Source: Clostridiales bacterium (GTDB lineage: Bacteria; Bacillota; Clostridia; Lachnospirales; Lachnospiraceae). From it: a stretch of 8,281 nt of DNA. The position numbers and the translations under genes are program-made. The stretch spans positions 1-8,281 of the forward strand of contig JAGZDD010000174.1 in assembly GCA_018369015.1 (NCBI GenBank), given 5' to 3'. Positions 1 to 5,265 of this stretch are shown here, piece after piece; the stretch's first letter is position 1, and every line of letters begins with the position of its first letter. A model generated the notes under the pieces. It worked only from the letters and a program-made list of their open reading frames with translations. It had not been told where the DNA came from and made no database searches.

Positions 1-1367
1 GATGAAAACCATGTATCAAGTGTATCTTCATCCTGATGCATATGGGTGCTGCCGCATTTCGGGCATTTTTCCGGGGCGTCCGCTTTTCTTGCGACAACAA
101 GCTCGCCGCAGTCATCACAATAGTAAGCTGGGATTCTATGGCCCCACCAAAGCTGTCTGGAAATGCACCAGTCCCGGATATTTTCCAGCCAGTTCAAATA
201 CGTTTTATCAAAACGCTCGGGAACAAACTTTAAATCCCCCTTTTTCAGAGCTTCAATGGCCGGCTTTGCCAGCTCCTCCATTTTTACGAACCACTGAAGC
301 TTCATCATCGGTTCGACGGTCGTCTTGCAGCGGTCATGGGTGCCTACATTGTGGGAATGGTCTTCAATTTTTACAAGAAGGCCAAGGCGTTTTAATTCCT
401 CCACAATCTGTTTACGCGCTTCATAGCGGTCAAGGCCCGCATATTCCCCGCCGTTCTCATTGATCGTGCCGTTATCATTCATCACATTAATTTGGGGCAA
501 GTTGTGACGTTTTCCCACTTCAAAGTCATTGGGGTCATGTGCCGGGGTTATTTTTACCACTCCAGTGCCAAATTCCATATCTACATACTCATCGGCTACC
601 ACTGGGATCTCTTTATTGACAATCGGCAAAATAACCATTTTACCGATAAGGTGCTGATAACGCTTGTCATCGGGATGGACAGCTACCGCGGTATCGCCCA
701 GCATGGTTTCCGGGCGGGTCGTGGCGATTTCCACCATCTCATCAGAGCCTACAACAGGATAATTAATATGCCAGAAATGACCGGCCTGGTCCTCATACTC
801 AACCTCTGCGTCGGAAATGGTTGTCTGGCAAACCGGACACCAGTTGACAATCCGGTAATCCTTATAAATATAGCCTTTTTCATAAAGCTTTACGAAAACC
901 TCTTCTACAGCTTTGTTGCAGCCTTCGTCCATCGTAAAGCGCTCGCGATCCCAGTCACAGGAGGAACCAAGCTTTTTAAGCTGGCTAATAATCCGGCCGC
1001 CATATTCCTCCTTCCACTGCCAGGCCCGTTCCAGGAATTTTTCACGCCCCAGGTCTGCCTTATCAACGCCCTCCTCCTTGAGAGCCTCGATAATCTTGAC
1101 CTCTGTCGCAATACTTGCGTGGTCAGTTCCCGGCTGCCACAGTGCATTGTAGCCCTGCATACGCTTGTACCGGATAAGGATATCCTGAAGAGTATTATCC
1201 AGAGCATGGCCCATATGGAGCTTACCTGTAATATTTGGGGGCGGAATCACGATCGTAAACGGTTTCTTACTGCGATCCACCTCTGCATGAAAATATTTTT
1301 TATTCAGCCATTTTTCGTAAAGCTTTCCCTCAATCGCTGAAGGATTGTAAGTCTTCTCAAGATTCAT
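1..1367 (-). CDS. valS: Valyl-tRNA synthetase, N-terminal 455 residues (3' end beyond window)
   Basis: Class I aminoacyl-tRNA synthetase that charges tRNA-Val in the cytoplasm. The translation starts MNLEKTYNPSAIEGKLYEKW. The class I signature PPPNITGKLHMGH lies at residues 42-54, with HMGH (51-54) as the HIGH motif. The CP1 editing domain shows TTRPET (216-221) and GTGVVKITPAHDPNDF (267-282), including the Asp that recognises the misacylated amino acid. Cys pairs at 177/180, 417/420 and 435/438 suggest zinc ribbons, and the visible part ends in the typical DEDTLDTWFS. The family is about 880 residues, so slightly more than half is here; the KMSKS loop and anticodon-binding domain lie outside. 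The ATG at 1367 has an AAAGGAAG ribosome binding site 6 bases upstream. No frameshift is seen. It probably responds to the valine-type T-box leader at 2176-2449, although a small gene and repeats intervene. The identification is very firm. Confidence 0.98.
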   Translation of the reverse strand, partial: MNLEKTYNPSAIEGKLYEKWLNKKYFHAEVDRSKKPFTIVIPPPNITGKLHMGHALDNTLQDILIRYKRMQGYNALWQPGTDHASIATEVKIIEALKEEGVDKADLGREKFLERAWQWKEEYGGRIISQLKKLGSSCDWDRERFTMDEGCNKAVEEVFVKLYEKGYIYKDYRIVNWCPVCQTTISDAEVEYEDQAGHFWHINYPVVGSDEMVEIATTRPETMLGDTAVAVHPDDKRYQHLIGKMVILPIVNKEIPVVADEYVDMEFGTGVVKITPAHDPNDFEVGKRHNLPQINVMNDNGTINENGGEYAGLDRYEARKQIVEELKRLGLLVKIEDHSHNVGTHDRCKTTVEPMMKLQWFVKMEELAKPAIEALKKGDLKFVPERFDKTYLNWLENIRDWCISRQLWWGHRIPAYYCDDCGELVVARKADAPEKCPKCGSTHMHQDEDTLDTWFS

Positions 1368-1379
1368 AAACTTCTTCCT

Positions 1380-1535
1380 TTCCTCTTTTTTGCCGTGCTC
1401 TTCACGGCATCATGGGATGCCGCCTGCGGCGTTCCTCTTTTTTGCCGTGCTCTTCACGGCATTATGGGATGCCGCCTGCGGCGTTCCTCTTTTTTGCCGT
1501 ACCTTTCACGGTATCCTAGAATTGCCGCTTCGCGT
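1380..1535. repeat. Three tandem copies of a 52-bp hairpin repeat in the valS leader
   Basis: Units start at 1380, 1432 and 1484, each beginning TTCCTCTTTTTTGCCGT on the plus strand. The first two differ at one base; the third is diverged. Each good unit holds two inverted repeats: GCCGTG-CTCTT-CACGGC (6-bp stem, 5-base loop) and GCCGC-CT-GCGGC. In the third unit the first stem shrinks to CCGT/ACGG. Read in the valS direction, every unit carries AGAGGAA, and the unit nearest valS runs straight into the valS ribosome binding site. The repeats therefore lie in the untranslated leader of valS. They cover most of the gap between the small upstream gene and valS. Confidence 0.9.
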
Positions 1536-1563
1536 CAAACCACTTAAGCTTGTTTATAGTGCT

Positions 1564-1872
1564 TCATAAAAATCTGGCGGCAAGCAGCAGTGCCAGGGCA
1601 GCTGCCGCTAATGCTGCAGCAATGCTTTTAAAAATGCCAGACGTATGTTTTAAAAGGCGGTAAACATCTTCATCAATCTGTTCATGGGCATCATCCCACA
1701 TAGCATCCCAGCTTTCTTTGAAATCTTTTTCTTCAGAATTTGTTTCCTTAGCTTCCTCAAAAAGTTTCTCTGCCAGACGCTGTGATGCATCCGCCTGCCG
1801 TTTTGCAAGTATACGCCCCAAAAGGAATATAGCTGTAGCGGCAACAATTAAAAGAACAGCTAAAATATCCAG
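1564..1872 (-). CDS. Small membrane protein with two terminal membrane segments; non-ATG start or frameshifted start
   Basis: I do not recognise the family. Using a CTG at 1872 as start gives 102 residues: an N-terminal hydrophobic segment (about 2-19, DILAVLLIVAATAIFLLG), a charged helical middle rich in Glu, Asp and Lys (20-80), and a C-terminal Ala/Leu-rich hydrophobic segment (about 83-102). A hairpin-like membrane protein with a soluble middle is suggested. The start is odd. A good ribosome binding site, AGAGGTGG, is followed by ATG at 1877, but that frame ends after five codons (MFWIF). The long frame has no ATG, GTG or TTG until a TTG at 1821, which would cut off the first membrane segment. 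CTG at 1872 lies 7 bases after GAGGTGG. Either a CTG start is used or one base has been lost near the start. It lies between the T-box and valS on the same strand and may be co-transcribed with valS. Confidence 0.6.
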   Translation of the reverse strand: MDILAVLLIVAATAIFLLGRILAKRQADASQRLAEKLFEEAKETNSEEKDFKESWDAMWDDAHEQIDEDVYRLLKHTSGIFKSIAAALAAAALALLLAARFL

Positions 1873-1914
1873 AACATTACCACCTCTTTTATAATAATTT
1901 CATGGTCTGCTCCC

Positions 1915-2143
1915 AGCCGGTAGTTTTTTGCATTTACTTGCCAAGCTTTCATAGTAAACTTTCATGCCGCGCAGCGCACGGCTTCACCAAGCATGAAAGC
2001 CAGAATTGCTCCATGCCTGCGGCACTCCCGCATTCCTTCATAATAAGCACAAAGAGTTCCGCATGCGGAACTCTTGCGCCGAGCGCGGTCGCTTTAGCGA
2101 CAAACTTCTGCGCTGCGCGAGTGCGCATACCGCGGAGCGTTTC
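1915..2143. repeat. Palindrome-rich intergenic stretch between the T-box terminator and the small membrane gene
   Basis: No credible gene is seen here on either strand. The stretch contains overlapping inverted repeats: GCTTTCAT (1945) against ATGAAAGC, CTTTCATGC against GCATGAAAG enclosing a GC-rich loop, a perfect 24-base palindrome at 2052-2075 (half-site AAGAGTTCCGCA), GTCGCT-AA-AGCGAC around 2088-2101, and a GC-rich run of GCGC-type motifs to about 2138. Such density of inverted repeats resembles the style of the other intergenic repeats in this window, although the sequences differ. It separates the T-box from the genes it would control. Confidence 0.65.
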
Positions 2144-2176
2144 TATTTCACAGGAAACCAAGTTTCCTATGAAATA
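2144..2176 (-). repeat. 15-bp hairpin directly after the T-box terminator
   Basis: Arms 2144-2158 and 2162-2176 are complementary around a 3-base loop. The one imperfect position is a G-U wobble if transcribed on the minus strand but a C-A mismatch on the plus strand, which fits a structure formed in RNA read toward valS. It abuts the U-run of the T-box terminator and could only form in read-through transcripts. Its role is unknown. Confidence 0.6.
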
Positions 2177-2208
2177 AAAAGGCTTCCGCCCTCTAAAAGG
2201 GCGAAAGC
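2176..2208 (-). terminator. Intrinsic terminator of the T-box leader
   Basis: On the minus strand, GCTTTCGCCCT and AGGGCGGAAGC form an 11-bp stem with one G-U pair and a 5-base loop (TTTAG), followed by CTTTTTATTT. The left arm overlaps the sequence needed for the antiterminator (TCGC and CCTTT at 2196-2204), so the two structures exclude each other, as expected in a T-box switch. Confidence 0.93.
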
Positions 2209-2449
2209 TCGCGGTACCACCTTTATTCATGGAAGAATGTTTAAAACAGCCTCCCATATCTCATGCCATCTTTAACGGAATGACCCGTTACTGCCTACCT
2301 TAAACATTTCAGCAATACTGTTCAGAAGCTACCTTCGGAATCCACTTCTTCGGAGGGCCTTTCAGCCGGTGAGTCCTCCTCTCTGGCAAGGTTAAATTCC
2401 TACTCCTCTCCATCACTACATTTTCATGTAAAATTATATCCATCAGGAT
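2176..2449 (-). promoter_or_regulatory. T-box riboswitch leader, probably valine-specific
   Basis: A tRNA-sensing leader that reads through into aminoacyl-tRNA synthetase genes when the matching tRNA is uncharged. Visible landmarks in order on the minus strand: the GAGAGGAGTA region with the AGTA motif of the specifier loop, the distal stem I motifs CAGAGAG and GGCTGAAAGG, the specifier-loop side GAAGGTAGC (2336-2328), and the T-box sequence AAAGGTGGTACCGCGA (2224-2209). The antiterminator is clear: AAAGG (2224-2220) pairs with CCTTT (2200-2196), TGGTACC is the seven-base bulge, and GCGA/TCGC close a four-base loop. The bulge UGGU pairs with ACCA, that is, discriminator A, as in tRNA-Val. The in-register GTA is a Val codon; the alternative GGT would be glycine, whose bacterial tRNA usually has U at that position. 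With valS downstream, valine is the best reading. The 5' boundary is inferred from the promoter. Confidence 0.93.
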
Positions 2450-2455
2450 AGATTT

Positions 2456-2484
2456 ATCTTATCTGCAATTAACATTTTTGTCAA
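2456..2484 (-). promoter_or_regulatory. Sigma-A-type promoter for the T-box leader
   Basis: On the minus strand a perfect -35 box TTGACA (2484-2479) lies 17 bases before TAAGAT (2461-2456). Transcription would start near 2449, just before the T-box stem I. No clear U-tailed hairpin separates it from the histidine kinase gene upstream, so some read-through from that operon is possible. Confidence 0.85.
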
Positions 2485-2582
2485 GTTTTTTTCACAGCAA
2501 AGCTCTTAATGATTACTATTCACAGCCCTACCCACATGCACAATCGCCGCCGCTTCGTGTTCCCGTGGGCAGCAATGACAGC

Positions 2583-3974
2583 TCATTTGCAAAGAGGTAT
2601 ACAAAGCGTCACTTTAAAGCCGCCGTGGCTTCCACCTTCCATAGTAACCTTTCCTCCGTGAACCTGGGCAATCTGCCGTACAATAAGAAGCCCAAGCCCA
2701 TGGCGCGGCTCTTTTATATTCCCGTCGCACATCATATAATGAGGTGTTGATTTTAGCCTTGTAAGTACCTGTGGGCTGACACCGCAGCCATCGTCTTCCA
2801 CACATATCTTACAAAGGCCTTTATCTTGCTTCACTGACACAAAAATCTGACAGCCATCCTCATTATGAGTCATACAGTTTTGTATCAAATTGCACACAGC
2901 CCTCGACAAAAGTGCTTTATCCCCTAAAATACAGCCCCTGGCCATATTCTCTCCTTCGTCAAAGTAAATCGGGTATTTTTCTTCAATATCCATATTTAAA
3001 AAGTCAATAACAATCTGCCGTACAAGAGTCACGGGATTTTGAGGCTCCAGCTTTACTGGCTGCATATTATATTCCAGCTTTGATGCTAAATTCAGGTCAT
3101 TAATCAAATTTTTCATTCTCTCACTCTGGCGGCGTATGACCGTTGCTTTCTTTTTTTCCTCCAAATCAAGGCCCGGGTCTTCCTCTAATTGCCCTGCATA
3201 TCCCATAACTACAGACAGCGGGGTCCTTATATCATGGGAAACGCCACAAATCCAGTTTGCCCGTGCCATTTCCTTTTTCTTCAGGGCCTTATCCTTCTCC
3301 TGCAGCAGGCAGGAGGTTTGGTTTACCCGGTCTGCCAGCTCTGATAAAAGTCCTCGCTGCTTTATATACACAGGCTCCGATGTCGGAAGCTTCTCAATCC
3401 CCTCCACAACCGGACGTATTGATTTTAAAAGCCTTGTATTCACTAACATATAAATAATAAATATAAGTACAATATTTCCTAAAAACGCACCGGCCATAAT
3501 ATTTAATGAATTGGCGATTAGGTCATAATCCCAGCTCGGGTACATATGTTTCCAGTAGGATTTTACAGGATAACCAACGACAACAAGATCGGCCCCTTTT
3601 GATGCCGTAAAAGCCGGGAAATCCTGAATATATCCCCGCGTAATCTCCGATATATCCCCCGCTGTATACTGTACTGGAATATTTGGGGGAAACAGCTCTG
3701 TATGCCATACGACGCTTAAGCTGTCATTGTCAATAAGCATTGCCCATGCGCCTTCCTTTGCCAGCGCTGCGTTTGTTTCCCCCTCCAGCATATAGGCGCC
3801 ATTCTCCATGGTGAGGTTTTCTGCCACCTCGCCGGCCATGTTCCATGGGCCTCCATTGGAAGCTGTTTTGGACATGAGACAAGCAAAAACTATACCGTTC
3901 ACAAGCAGAATCACTAGCGTACTCAACAGCATAATTCCTGCAAACCGCCGGATAAGTTTTGGCACGCTTTTCAT
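2583..3974 (-). CDS. Membrane sensor histidine kinase, lantibiotic-sensor (SpaK/NisK/CprK-like) type
   Basis: Sensor of a two-component system; it autophosphorylates on His and passes the phosphate to the response regulator encoded just upstream. With the ATG at 3974 it has 463 residues. TM1 is about 12-34 and TM2 about 155-178, enclosing an extracytoplasmic domain of about 120 residues, then a linker and a HisKA domain with SHDIRTP (H247). The ATPase domain shows the N-box NLIQN (N366), the G1 box EDDGCGV (393-399) and the G2 box HGLGLL (425-430). All catalytic motifs are intact. The 3974 start is preferred over the in-frame start at 4007 because GGAGGG lies 8 bases before it, and the regulator stop codon is one base upstream. 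Size and layout match LanK-type sensors that detect antimicrobial peptides, and the neighbouring LanFEG-like transporter supports that. The actual ligand cannot be read from the sequence. Confidence 0.93.
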   Translation of the reverse strand: MKSVPKLIRRFAGIMLLSTLVILLVNGIVFACLMSKTASNGGPWNMAGEVAENLTMENGAYMLEGETNAALAKEGAWAMLIDNDSLSVVWHTELFPPNIPVQYTAGDISEITRGYIQDFPAFTASKGADLVVVGYPVKSYWKHMYPSWDYDLIANSLNIMAGAFLGNIVLIFIIYMLVNTRLLKSIRPVVEGIEKLPTSEPVYIKQRGLLSELADRVNQTSCLLQEKDKALKKKEMARANWICGVSHDIRTPLSVVMGYAGQLEEDPGLDLEEKKKATVIRRQSERMKNLINDLNLASKLEYNMQPVKLEPQNPVTLVRQIVIDFLNMDIEEKYPIYFDEGENMARGCILGDKALLSRAVCNLIQNCMTHNEDGCQIFVSVKQDKGLCKICVEDDGCGVSPQVLTRLKSTPHYMMCDGNIKEPRHGLGLLIVRQIAQVHGGKVTMEGGSHGGFKVTLCIPLCK

Positions 3975-3975
3975 T

Positions 3976-4674
3976 TTACCAGCCCTCCACAAGTAATTTA
4001 TAGCCAAGACCCTTTACTGTCAGCAGCGATACAGGCCGGGATGGTGTTTGCTCGATTTTTTCCCGAATACGCCGGATATGGGCCATCAAAGAATTTTCAT
4101 AACCAAAAGGATTTTCTCCCCACGCAGCTTCACATAGAGCGTCAATGCTCACAATCTTTCCCGCATTTTGATATAGGCACAGTAAAAGATTGTATTCTTT
4201 TGAGGTCAGCGGCAAATATGTATTGCCTTTAATAACCTGCGCCCGTTCAAAATCAATTTCACAGCCGGCTAATTTCACTCTGGGATTTTCTTCTTTATAA
4301 CTTCTTCTCAAAATCGCCCCTACACGCAAGGTAAGCTCCTTTGGCAAAAATGGCTTTACAATGTAATCGTCTGCCCCCAATCCAAGTCCTCTAAACCGGT
4401 CTTCATCTTCTCCCCTGGCGGATAAAAATAAAATGGGATAGTCCGCCATTGCCCGAAGCTGCTCCATCAGCACAAAACCATTGCCATCCGGAAGCATTAT
4501 ATCTAAAATAGCAAGCTGCGGCCTTATCTTCCCGGCCGTCATAATTGCCTCCTTTACTGTCGAAGCCGTCGTTATGTCTGTATAACCTTCTTTTTCTAAT
4601 ATAGATACAACCATGCTCAAAAGCTCCGGTTCATCATCTACAAGGAGTATCCGTTTGCTTTTTAAATAATCCAT
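3976..4674 (-). CDS. OmpR/PhoB-family response regulator
   Basis: Cytoplasmic transcription factor, partner of the histidine kinase whose start codon follows its stop by one base. The ATG at 4674 is preferred (232 residues) because GGAGGG is 8 bases before it; an ATG two codons earlier at 4680 is too close to the ribosome binding site. Counting from 4680, the receiver domain shows the acidic pair D15-D16, phosphoacceptor D60 in LAILDIMLPDG, S87 and K109, all intact. A winged-helix DNA-binding domain occupies roughly the last 100 residues (KLAGCEIDFERAQ, LTSKEYNLL, RRIREKIE, TVKGLGYKL), typical of the OmpR/PhoB family. Such proteins bind direct repeats with an 11-bp period, and exactly such a repeat (TGTAAGG twice) lies before the divergent ABC operon at 5112-5129. 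I infer that it activates that operon and possibly its own. Confidence 0.95.
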   Translation of the reverse strand: MDYLKSKRILLVDDEPELLSMVVSILEKEGYTDITTASTVKEAIMTAGKIRPQLAILDIMLPDGNGFVLMEQLRAMADYPILFLSARGEDEDRFRGLGLGADDYIVKPFLPKELTLRVGAILRRSYKEENPRVKLAGCEIDFERAQVIKGNTYLPLTSKEYNLLLCLYQNAGKIVSIDALCEAAWGENPFGYENSLMAHIRRIREKIEQTPSRPVSLLTVKGLGYKLLVEGW

Positions 4675-4694
4675 ACTCATATCCCTCCATATAT

Positions 4695-4720
4695 AACTTA
4701 CATTATATAATATAACCTTA
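4695..4720 (-). promoter_or_regulatory. Possible promoter of the regulator/kinase operon
   Basis: On the minus strand a TATAAT box lies at 4707-4702, about 14 bases upstream of the GGAGGG ribosome binding site. No good -35 box stands 16-18 bases before it, so the promoter may need an activator. The octamer TAAGGTTA (4720-4713) is shared with the putative regulator box of the divergent operon (5125-5132), and TGTAAG occurs at 4743-4738 and 4702-4697. Autoregulation is possible but weakly supported. Confidence 0.4.
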
Positions 4721-4722
4721 AT

Positions 4723-5077
4723 GCGGCCACGTTATGGCTTACACCCTCGGTGCGTACTTTCGCGCATTGAAGGGCCCGCTCATACTCGCCGCGCGAAAGA
4801 CGCAGTATAATGTCCACTTTGTGGACATTATACCATGGACGCAGGCGGCCATGGTATGGCTCCGCCGTAATGCGTACTTTCGCGCAGAGGAATGGCTCGC
4901 TTTCGCTCGCCGCGCGAAAGACGCAGTATAATGTCCACTTCGTGGACATTATACCATGGCCGCAGGCGGCCATGCTATGGCTCCGCCGTGATGCGTACTT
5001 TCGCGCAGAGGAATGGCTCGCTTACGCTCGCCGCGCGAAAGACGCGGTATAATGTCCACTTTGTGGACATTATACCA
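4723..5077. repeat. Array of three ~121-bp tandem repeats built from nested hairpins
   Basis: Units begin GCGGCC at 4723, 4845 and 4966; the array ends at about 5077, giving 2.9 copies. The first copy is the most diverged; the second and third are nearly identical. Each copy contains hairpin A (arm GCGTACTTTCGCGC against GCGCGAAAGACGC, one bulged base, loop about 25 bases, starting at 4752, 4872 and 4993), then hairpin B (perfect 13-bp stem of GTATAATGTCCAC, 3-base loop, at 4805-4833, 4926-4954 and 5047-5075). Copies 1 and 2 also continue into hairpin C around ATGGCCGC-AG-GCGGCCAT. Long open frames cross the array on both strands but reflect palindromes and lack of stops, not genes. It fills most of the gap between two divergent operons. 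Confidence 0.93.
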
Positions 5078-5080
5078 CAT

Positions 5081-5103
5081 CTCCTGCCAATTTGAAGCAG
5101 GAG
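5081..5103. repeat. 7-bp inverted repeat upstream of the transporter promoter
   Basis: CTCCTGC (5081-5087) and GCAGGAG (5097-5103) are perfectly complementary around a 9-base spacer. There is no T-run on either side, so it is not a terminator. It lies just outside the 121-bp array and before the regulator box; an additional operator is possible. Confidence 0.4.
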
Positions 5104-5111
5104 GCGAAAAA

Positions 5112-5150
5112 TGTAAGGCAGATGTAAGGTTACGGAAATGGTGATATAAA
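5112..5150 (+). promoter_or_regulatory. Response-regulator direct repeat and promoter of the ABC transporter operon
   Basis: TGTAAGG occurs at 5112-5118 and again at 5123-5129, separated by CAGA, an 11-bp period (7 + 4) like the Pho-box layout of OmpR/PhoB-family sites. A -10-like TATAAA lies at 5145-5150 (GATATA overlaps it). The second repeat stands where a -35 box would be, 15 bases before the -10, and no TTGACA is present. That arrangement fits a promoter that depends on a bound activator, presumably the divergently encoded regulator. Confidence 0.7.
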
Positions 5151-5169
5151 GTAAGTTGTTTATGATAAA

Positions 5170-5234
5170 GCAGAAGCCAAGGTTTGCCCTCCCAAGCCGC
5201 ATGGCTGAATAGCTACGGAAAACCTGGCAGCTGC
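5170..5234 (+). promoter_or_regulatory. Structured 5' leader RNA of the ABC transporter operon, class unknown
   Basis: A long helix can form near the predicted start of the transcript: GCAG (5170-5173) with CTGC (5231-5234), a two-by-two internal loop, GCCA (5176-5179) with TGGC (5225-5228), one bulged A, then GGTTT (5181-5185) with AAACC (5220-5224). Inside it, AGCC-GCAT-GGCT (5195-5206) makes a small hairpin, leaving unpaired CCCTCCC and GAATAGCTACGG. The ribosome binding site (5251-5257) is outside the fold. It does not match the riboswitch consensus sequences I can recall. Structure is seen; function is not. Confidence 0.5.
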
Positions 5235-5265
5235 AAAAAACACAGAAATGAAAGGAGACTTTTAA

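Noticed and set aside
492..1340. Long plus-strand open frame of 282 codons
   Set aside because: It lies wholly antisense to valS, whose reading frame has unmistakable motifs, and has no convincing ribosome binding site.
1471..1495. Rho-independent terminators on the plus strand in the 52-bp repeats (GC hairpin followed by T6)
   Set aside because: The T-run is separated from the stem by several bases, and no plus-strand gene lies upstream to be terminated.
1564..1821. TTG at 1821 as the start of the small membrane protein
   Set aside because: It has no ribosome binding site and would remove a clear N-terminal membrane segment that is preserved in the same frame upstream.
1860..1877. Programmed frameshift joining MFWIF to the small membrane protein
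   Set aside because: The needed change is -1 at ATA TTT TAG, but the Phe codon would re-pair with ATT after slipping, and no slippery heptamer or downstream stimulating structure is evident.
2485..2582. Terminator for the histidine kinase operon
   Set aside because: An inverted repeat CTGCCCAC/GTGGGTAG (one G-U pair) exists on the minus strand, but its loop is long and no U-run follows.
4723..5077. CRISPR array
   Set aside because: The unit is about 121 bp with no short conserved repeat separated by variable spacers; almost the entire unit is repeated, and no cas gene is near.
5150..5250. Known riboswitch (c-di-GMP-I, c-di-GMP-II, preQ1-I, TPP, cobalamin) in the transporter leader
   Set aside because: Fragments such as GGTTTGCC, TAGCTAC and AAAAAAC recall some consensus pieces, but their order, strand or pairing does not fit any of these classes.
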